This document shows positions 57,931-64,000 of a stretch of 64,000 nt of DNA, piece after piece. Position numbers and translations under genes: made by a program. Positions within the stretch are counted from its first letter, which is position 1, and every line of letters begins with the position of its first letter. The notes below the pieces were generated by a model, which saw nothing but the letters and a program-made list of their open reading frames with translations, had not been told where the DNA came from and did no database searches. Origin of the DNA: Rallus limicola (Eukaryota; Chordata; Aves; Gruiformes; Rallidae); contig JAKCOZ010000003.1 of assembly GCA_022605955.1 (NCBI GenBank), positions 37,970,761 through 38,034,760 of the forward strand. The letters run 5' to 3'.

Positions 57931-60849
57931 GTCTTTAAACTGATTTTCCTTACTTGCACAAGTGAATAGTTGCTTTGTCATACTATGTAGAAAACCAAAC
58001 TCTCAAAAGGTAGAAAAATACTTTAATGTTCTCCAGCTATCTGCATATTTCAGAACTTTCCAATAAACATCATGAATAGAATACAATATCTACCTGCTCA
58101 AATTTTATGGAGTCAAGTATTGCATAAACTTTATTCTACTACTGCTGTAAGAACAGATGGTAGCTCAGGCTGACTGCCAAAAGACTCTCATCTGTGAATA
58201 TTTTCTGTATGTTTAGTGTCATATGCTTGCTTCATTAAAAAGAATATCAAATGCAATTCAGATTTGGTGTGAACAGTGCTTGGAAGACACTCCTTTCAGA
58301 AGATGAACTTTGGGATAATGGTTCTGTTGACAGAACTGCTCCCACAATGTTAGATGATAATATTACTGAAAAGGATTCTCTGCTCAAAGCACTAGGAATG
58401 GAAAAATGTGTCTTGATACATTAATAATTGAAATAACAATAGAAGAATTATCTCTCTCTCAGGAATCTGTAGCTTTCTTTTAGGCTTTATGATCCCTCAC
58501 TACTGTAGCAAGTTGGAGTCGGTAACTTAAGATTGCTATTTCAAAGCCTGATCCGTGAAACACCTCTGTGCCTCAGCCTAAGGACTGTAGGATGAGCTAT
58601 ATTTGTGAGTGTAAGTTGTGCTTTGCAGGCAATGAAGGCCAATGGTGTAGGCTTACTGCAATTCTGAATGTGGCTCAGGTGTGTGTACGAACTTGTTTTA
58701 GAGACTGTAAACTCAACAGTTTTCTCCACAAATTTGGTCTCCATTCCTGTTACATTTCATCCTCATAGTTATCAATGGGATGTGGTGGCCTTTTTCTATT
58801 GAATATAATGAATCAACTAACAGCTACCTTTAACCTCTTTAGCCAAAATCTTCAATTTCCACCTGGCCACTCAAAAACATCTTAAGTAAAACAAGTTCTT
58901 TTTAAGTCCTGAACATGTCTGTGCAATTTGAGTGATAAAATGTTTTCACGTTAAAGTTGTAAAAGGTGATGCAGAATTCAGCCTGGCTGCTACAATGCAA
59001 AAGCTGAAACATTTTGCCATAAAATGGAAATGTGTGTCAAATATGGGTCAAAGGATTCTGGCACAAGAGCACCTCTGGTGTAGTTACACCCCTCCAAAGT
59101 CCCCAGTACTCTTTTTGCATTCCACTAAACCTATGTGAAATCCACCCACTCCTTATAGCACTCTCTGTAAGACTTTTCAGTTTTCCATGCTTTTAATTTA
59201 CATTCAATACTTTCTCAAGTCATGTCCAGATGTTCCTCACAGGCTGTTTGCTTACCTAAACCTCAGGCACAGCTGTCTGTCCACTTGCTGTAACACTTGC
59301 CCTCATTAATGAACCTAAAACTTACCTCATAATATGGAACTGCTGCTAAACACAATGGATTGCAATTGAACCAGTTTCCACTTACATACAGTATTTACTT
59401 TATGATTTTTGTTGTTGTTGTTAATTAGTGTAATTAGATCAGATATGTAGAAATACCCCAGTTCTTTAAAATCTGTAGCTGGTACAAGAAAGCTTTAAGT
59501 TATTGAAGTTAAAGTTTGCCAAAACAGCCAAGTTTGAAACCATGACATGGATGTTAAAACTTGGAAAGCAGAAAGAGCCTTTTCTAACAGCTACATTGAG
59601 ACTGGAGGAGTAGAGGAAACTAGTTATAATTTCAGTCTTGCTACTATTCAAATCTCCCTGCTGGTTTACTGACTAGTGATTTGTAGTGTCCTACTTGTCA
59701 GCTGTGACCGTGAAGTAACTAGCTCTGTCAGGTTTGTATTTTGTCTCCAGATTACCTGCTTGTTAACTCATTCAGAAATCTTTGCTCTTCCCTGACCCCG
59801 CCTGCCCCGCCCTGCCCCACCCCACCCTTTCTCTATTAATGGGGGTAGGAAGACACCTGATATGGAAGATTTTCTTACTGTGTTCCTCTATGAAGAGCTG
59901 TGATTTGTACAACTCCCCACACAAGCTCTTCATGGTTCACAGTTATCTTATCTTTCACACAGTAGGTACCTGGGGATCAATTTAATTTCTTTTGTGTGTG
60001 CTCTCATAGCAACAGTCATTTTGCCATTACATAAGCTGTTAATATTTCTGCAATCTTCATCACTTGAAATTAATGGTATGGTTTCTATGACTCTGTGTTC
60101 TTGTTTCATTCTATGACATTCTTTCTGCAGAAGATAACAGCATGGATATACTGTCAGACATTGTTATTAATATTAGCAGTTTATCTAATTTGTAGAATGG
60201 CTTTACACTTTAGCAACATCTTAATAACTGGCTAACTTGTCAAAAATACAGAGAAAAATATTGTGCTGTGCTTGGCATGGAGGGTATCTTCAGCAATATA
60301 TAAGGAAAATTTAGAAAAATAAGGAAAATAAAAATATCTAGTTAGTTTTTTGAACTGTATCTCTAGGTTTATTACTGAAGTAAAGTACATCTCTAAAAAC
60401 TCATTTTCAAATTGGTATGCATTGTGTGAATTAGAGCTTTAAATGTTATAACAAGTATTGTCTCATTTGCTAAAGTTTTTATACAGATATTTACAACATA
60501 GATCTGAAATATAAAACCTCAAAAACACAGAAGAAATTCCATGGAAAATTTCAAACCAACTGCACTTCTTTTTACAGATAAAGATATTTTTTTTTCAGAC
60601 TGAATTTTCCTAGACTTTGGGTGAATATTTTGAAGGATTAAATGTTATGTTTCTTGCCTGACTACTCTCTCTCTGTAGTCTTGTCTGTTTAAGAAACGCT
60701 TAGGCACCATTATATCCTTCTGTGGAGAGCAATGTAATCTTTAGTTGTTACTGAAAACCACTGGTCATGCTACAACTAGATTTAGAAACACAATTGTGAA
60801 ACTACAGTTGATCCTAATGGTCACCAATGCAAGTGAACTGATCTGGGAT
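57931..60849. other. Unique stretch, no gene seen
   Basis: About 2.9 kb. A C-rich patch with CCCCGCC-type repeats lies at ~59797-59827. No recognisable gene. Open frames are below 70 codons. Confidence 0.5.
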
Positions 60850-62802
60850 GTCTAGACTGGAGGCAGCACTGGTGTGGTTCACTGTCATAAGGTTTACAAA
60901 CCAAATGAGAAGTGTAGTCAGGACCCTGAATTTCAGGAAAGTTGACTTACATGTCTTAAAGGAGTCTGTCAATAGGACCTCTTGGGAAATGGCCCGCAGG
61001 GACAAAGAGGCAGAACAGAACTGGCATATCTTTAAGGATGCTTTCAACAGAGTGCAAAAGCTCTCGATTTTCAGGTGTAAGAAGTCAGCCATGGAAGGCA
61101 AGAGACCAGCAGAGCTGAGTCGAGACTTGCTGGTAAAATTTAAAAGACAAGATGGAACTACGCAGGCAGTGGAATCAGGGACAGGTATCCTGGGAAAAGT
61201 ACAGGGATATTCCTGGTTGTATAGTGATGTCAGGAAGGCCAAGGCATGTCTTGAGCTGAACTTGGCAAGGGATGCCAAAAAACCAAGAAGGATTTCTACA
61301 GGTACCAGAACCAGAAAAGGAAGTTTAAAGAAAGTGTACCTCCCCCTGATGAGAAACAATGATGAACTGGTGACAACAGATGAGGAAAAGGCTGAGGTGC
61401 CCAGTAACATTTTTGCCTCAGTCTTCACTGTTGATCTTTTTCCTCACTGCTGTCAAGTTGAGGGCTTGCAAGATGGGAACTGGGGAGACACAGTCCCTCC
61501 CACTGTAAGTGAAGATCAGGTCTGTGACCATCTGAGAAACCTGCAGGGACACAAGTCCATGGGACTGGATGAGATGCATCCCAGAGCCCTAAAGGAATTG
61601 ACTGATGTAGTTGCCAAGCCACTTTCTATGATATTTGAAAAGTCACAGTGGTCAGATGTAGTCCCTAGTGACTGGAAGAGAGGAAACATCATAGCCATTT
61701 TTAAAAAGGGTAAGAAGGAGGAACCTTGGAACTACCAACCTGTCAGCCTCACCTCTCTGTCTGGGAAGGTCATGGAACAGATCTTCCTAGAGGGAAGCAT
61801 GGCTTTACTAGGGGCAAGTCGTGCCTGACCAACATAGTGGCTTTCTACAATGGAGTAACTGCATCAGTGCAATACAAGGGAAGAGCTATGGATGTTATCT
61901 ATCTGGATTTCTACAAGGCTTTTGACATGGTTTCCTACAGCATCCTTCTCTCTAAGTTGGTGAGATATGGGTTTGATGGGTGGACTCTTCAGTGGATAAG
62001 GAACTGGCTGGATGATTGCATCCAGAGGATGGTGGTCAATGGCTCCATGTCCAGATAGAAGGTGGTAGGTGACAAGCGAGTTCCTCAAGAGTCTGTGCTA
62101 GGACCAGTGCTGTTTAATATCTTTATTAATGATATTGACGGTGGGATTGAGTACAGCTCAGGAAATTTGCTGATGACACCAAGCTGAGTGGTAGAGTTAA
62201 TGTGACAGAGGGATGGGATGCCATCCAGAGGGACCTGGACAGGCTGGAGAAGTGAGCCCAGGTGAACCTCATGAAGTTCAACAAAGCCAAGTGCAGGGTT
62301 TTGCAACCTGGGTCAGGACAATCCCTGTTATCCATACAGGTTAGGAGATGATGTACTTGAAAGCAGCCACAAGGAAAAAGACCTGGGAGTACTTGTGGAT
62401 GAGAAACTGGACATGAGCCACCAATGCGCATCTGCAGCCCAGAAGGACAACCACATCCTGGGCTGCATCAGCAGAAGTGTGGCCAGCAGAATGAGAGGTG
62501 ATTCTATCCCTCTACTCTGCTCTGGTGAGACCTCATCTGGCATACTGTGTCCAACTTTGGAGCCCTCAACACAAGAAAGACATGGACTTGTTGGAGTGTG
62601 TCCAGAGGAGGCCACAAAAATGATCCAAAGGCTGGAGCATCTCTCCTATGAAGACAGGTTGAGAGAGTTGATCTTGTTCAGATTGGAGAAGAGAAGGCTC
62701 CGTGGGGACCTTATAGCATCCTTCCAGTACCTGAAATGTGCCTATGAGAAATCTGGAGAAGAACTGTTCATGAGGGGATGTAGCAGTAGAAGGGGGGGAT
62801 AA
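60850..62802 (+). pseudogene. CR1 ORF2 remnant: broken reverse transcriptase
   Basis: The first long frame (60848-61828, ~326 codons) carries the ARDAKK and FASVFTVD-type pre-RT blocks, HKSMGLDEMHPRALKELTD (~61551-61607) and the [28 protein letters not shown] region. A deletion near 61790-61800 then joins it to another frame ([16 protein letters not shown] block). Palm motif A is intact as [14 protein letters not shown] (~61891-61932). A TAG at 62056-62058 stops this frame. A further shift destroys the FADD box at about 62160-62180 (read as NLLMT), and a C-terminal frame (62395-62802) holds [33 protein letters not shown] and [27 protein letters not shown]. Not functional. Confidence 0.85.
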
Positions 62803-63058
62803 TGGTTTTAAACTTGAAACAGAGAGATTTAGGTTGGATATTATGAAAAAAAATTCAATTTGGGTGTGGTGGATCACTGAAACAGGTTGCCCAGAGACAT
62901 AGTGGAGGCCTCATCCTTGGTGATATTCAAGGTCAGTCTTGATAGGGCTCTGAGTGACTTGACCTAGTGAAGATGTCCGTGCTTACTGCAGGGGTGTTGG
63001 ACTAGATGACCTTTAAAGGTCCCTTTCACCCTTAAACATTCTATGATTCTATGATTCT
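60850..63058 (+). mobile_element. CR1 LINE, plus strand, 2.2 kb
   Basis: The element runs from the linker between endonuclease and RT (ESVNRTSWEMARRD-type block, edge ±60 bp) through the RT and C-terminal domains to a canonical 3' end: GGACTAGATGACCTTTAAAGG, CCTTAAACATTCTATGATTCT and two full ATTCTATG units, ending at about 63058. It carries no ORF1 and no endonuclease core, as in typical 5'-truncated CR1. Its subfamily has ATTCTATG tails, unlike the ATTCTGTG tails of the 12- and 27-kb copies. Confidence 0.9.
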
Positions 63059-64000
63059 AATTAATAGAAATAGTAAAGGTTACCAGTATCTAAGCCATTC
63101 TCCCATTCTTGATAGGGTCTGATAATAGATGTGAAGGCAAGACTATAAAAGGATGGAAAATTGCATGCAGTGGTTCTCTCCTACCTAGTCTCCAGTGACT
63201 TGTGATGTGCTCCTGAAGTAGGGGCACAGTCTGTTGCATCTAGTAGCTTTTTCTTGAATCTGTCAAGATCCTTTTTTAACCAGCTTGCTAGTACTTGCAG
63301 TAAGTGTCTGAAGATCCATTCTCAGTTCACTTTGCAATTCCTGTAGAAGAAAGCCACTCTTACAGAAAACACCAAAAAGCTTTGGAAGTGGGTCTTTGTC
63401 ATAAAATTCATTGAGCACAAGAAGTTTGGCTGGTATAAACTAACTGCACATATTGCCAGGAAAAAATTGAAGAACTGAAACTCACATTTCTAATTTAAGT
63501 ATGTAAGGTGTAAATCACTGCAAGAATCCTGGAAAATATTAAATTTGCATTATACTTAATTTTCTGAAAATAACAGGCTGTTGTGTGGGATGCCAGCCTA
63601 GGTGAACCTTTGATCTGATCCAGAATAATCACAGGGACTATAATCCTACCAAAAGAGATCGCAAAGGCAGTTGTTCACTACCTTGATTGTATCAGCAGAC
63701 ATCATCAACTCTGAGGGGTATTGGAAGAAGCATATATTAAAAATCTAATATTAGATGTGCCAATGTTTATTTGTTAAGCCAGCAGGAATTCACGAAGTAG
63801 TATGATGTGGAATTTAGCCTTTTTACCTTTGTTAATTATGTGAACTGGGAATTAGACCTCAAACTTATGGAAATGTTTTTTATTGAGAAAATGTTTTCAG
63901 AGAAGCACTTACTTGTCTCTAGTGTTACTTCTGCTATTAGAACTACTAAAAGCAATGGAGACTGTTCTGCATCTAGACTATGAAATACAGATACATTTTG
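63059..64000. other. Unique stretch to the window end
   Basis: No recognisable gene or repeat. It may continue a larger intron or intergenic interval beyond the window. Confidence 0.5.

Noticed and set aside
60814..61428. 204-codon minus frame
   Set aside because: It is the antisense shadow of the CR1 ORF2 frame at 60848-61828.
1..64000. CRISPR arrays, tRNA or rRNA genes, bacterial operons
   Set aside because: None was seen. The repeat spacing, composition and element types are those of a vertebrate (bird) nuclear genome.

Overview
This window looks like avian nuclear DNA: AT-rich, intron- or intergene-like sequence with no host protein-coding gene that I can support. The case for a bird rests on many CR1 LINE copies. 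Most are 5'-truncated and end in degenerate 8-bp ATTCTRTG-type tails preceded by the GGTTGGA...GATGATCTTTAAAGGTCC-type 3' end. It also rests on two families of solo LTRs of the kind common in bird genomes. I see no tRNA, rRNA, CRISPR array or bacterial-style operon. Nearly all short open frames here are chance frames, microsatellite frames, or frames inside repeats. No database search was possible, so family names come from recognising conserved motifs.

Layout. 0-4.6 kb: a minus-strand LTR remnant (769-1126), an old CR1 piece (~1328-1490), a minus-strand LTR (~2019-3941) split by an opposite-strand LTR (2929-~3824), and another minus-strand LTR (4049-4569). 4.6-13 kb: AT-rich DNA with a very old minus-strand CR1 (~5740-6545), a CR1 3' end (~8470-9105), a 230-bp CCTT microsatellite and an internally deleted CR1 (~11978-12592). 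13.3-20.5 kb: two full-length ~1.19-kb solo LTRs (13276-14470 and 16807-17992). The second sits inside a CR1 (~16560-20065) that also carries a fragment of a different LTR. 20.5-26.3 kb: unique AT-rich DNA. 26.3-30.15 kb: a solo LTR split by a 2.6-kb CR1 whose reverse-transcriptase frame is the best preserved in the window. 30-41 kb: CR1 copies (32.43-33.01 minus, 34.55-35.78 plus), a minus-strand LTR (33706-34386) carrying a CR1 tail, and a minus-strand ~1.15-kb LTR (39906-41057). 41-57 kb: mostly unique DNA with only a CR1 tail and one LTR fragment. 57-63 kb: two minus-strand CR1 ends and a 2.2-kb plus-strand CR1 with a broken ORF2.

The window is best read as layered transposition. CR1 supplied reverse-transcribed, mostly dead copies. 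LTR elements inserted into CR1s and into other LTRs, then recombined to solo LTRs, so no gag, pol or env remnant is visible. At least one later CR1 inserted into an LTR. The most informative observations are: the nested insertions with readable junctions; a ~130-bp sequence shared downstream of two CR1 3' ends 25 kb apart, whose CR1 bodies belong to different subfamilies; an internally deleted CR1 beside its near-complete relative; repeated antisense open frames and internal GGAGCAGG/CTGCAGCC repeats in the LTR family; and three perfect short-loop hairpins in otherwise unique DNA.
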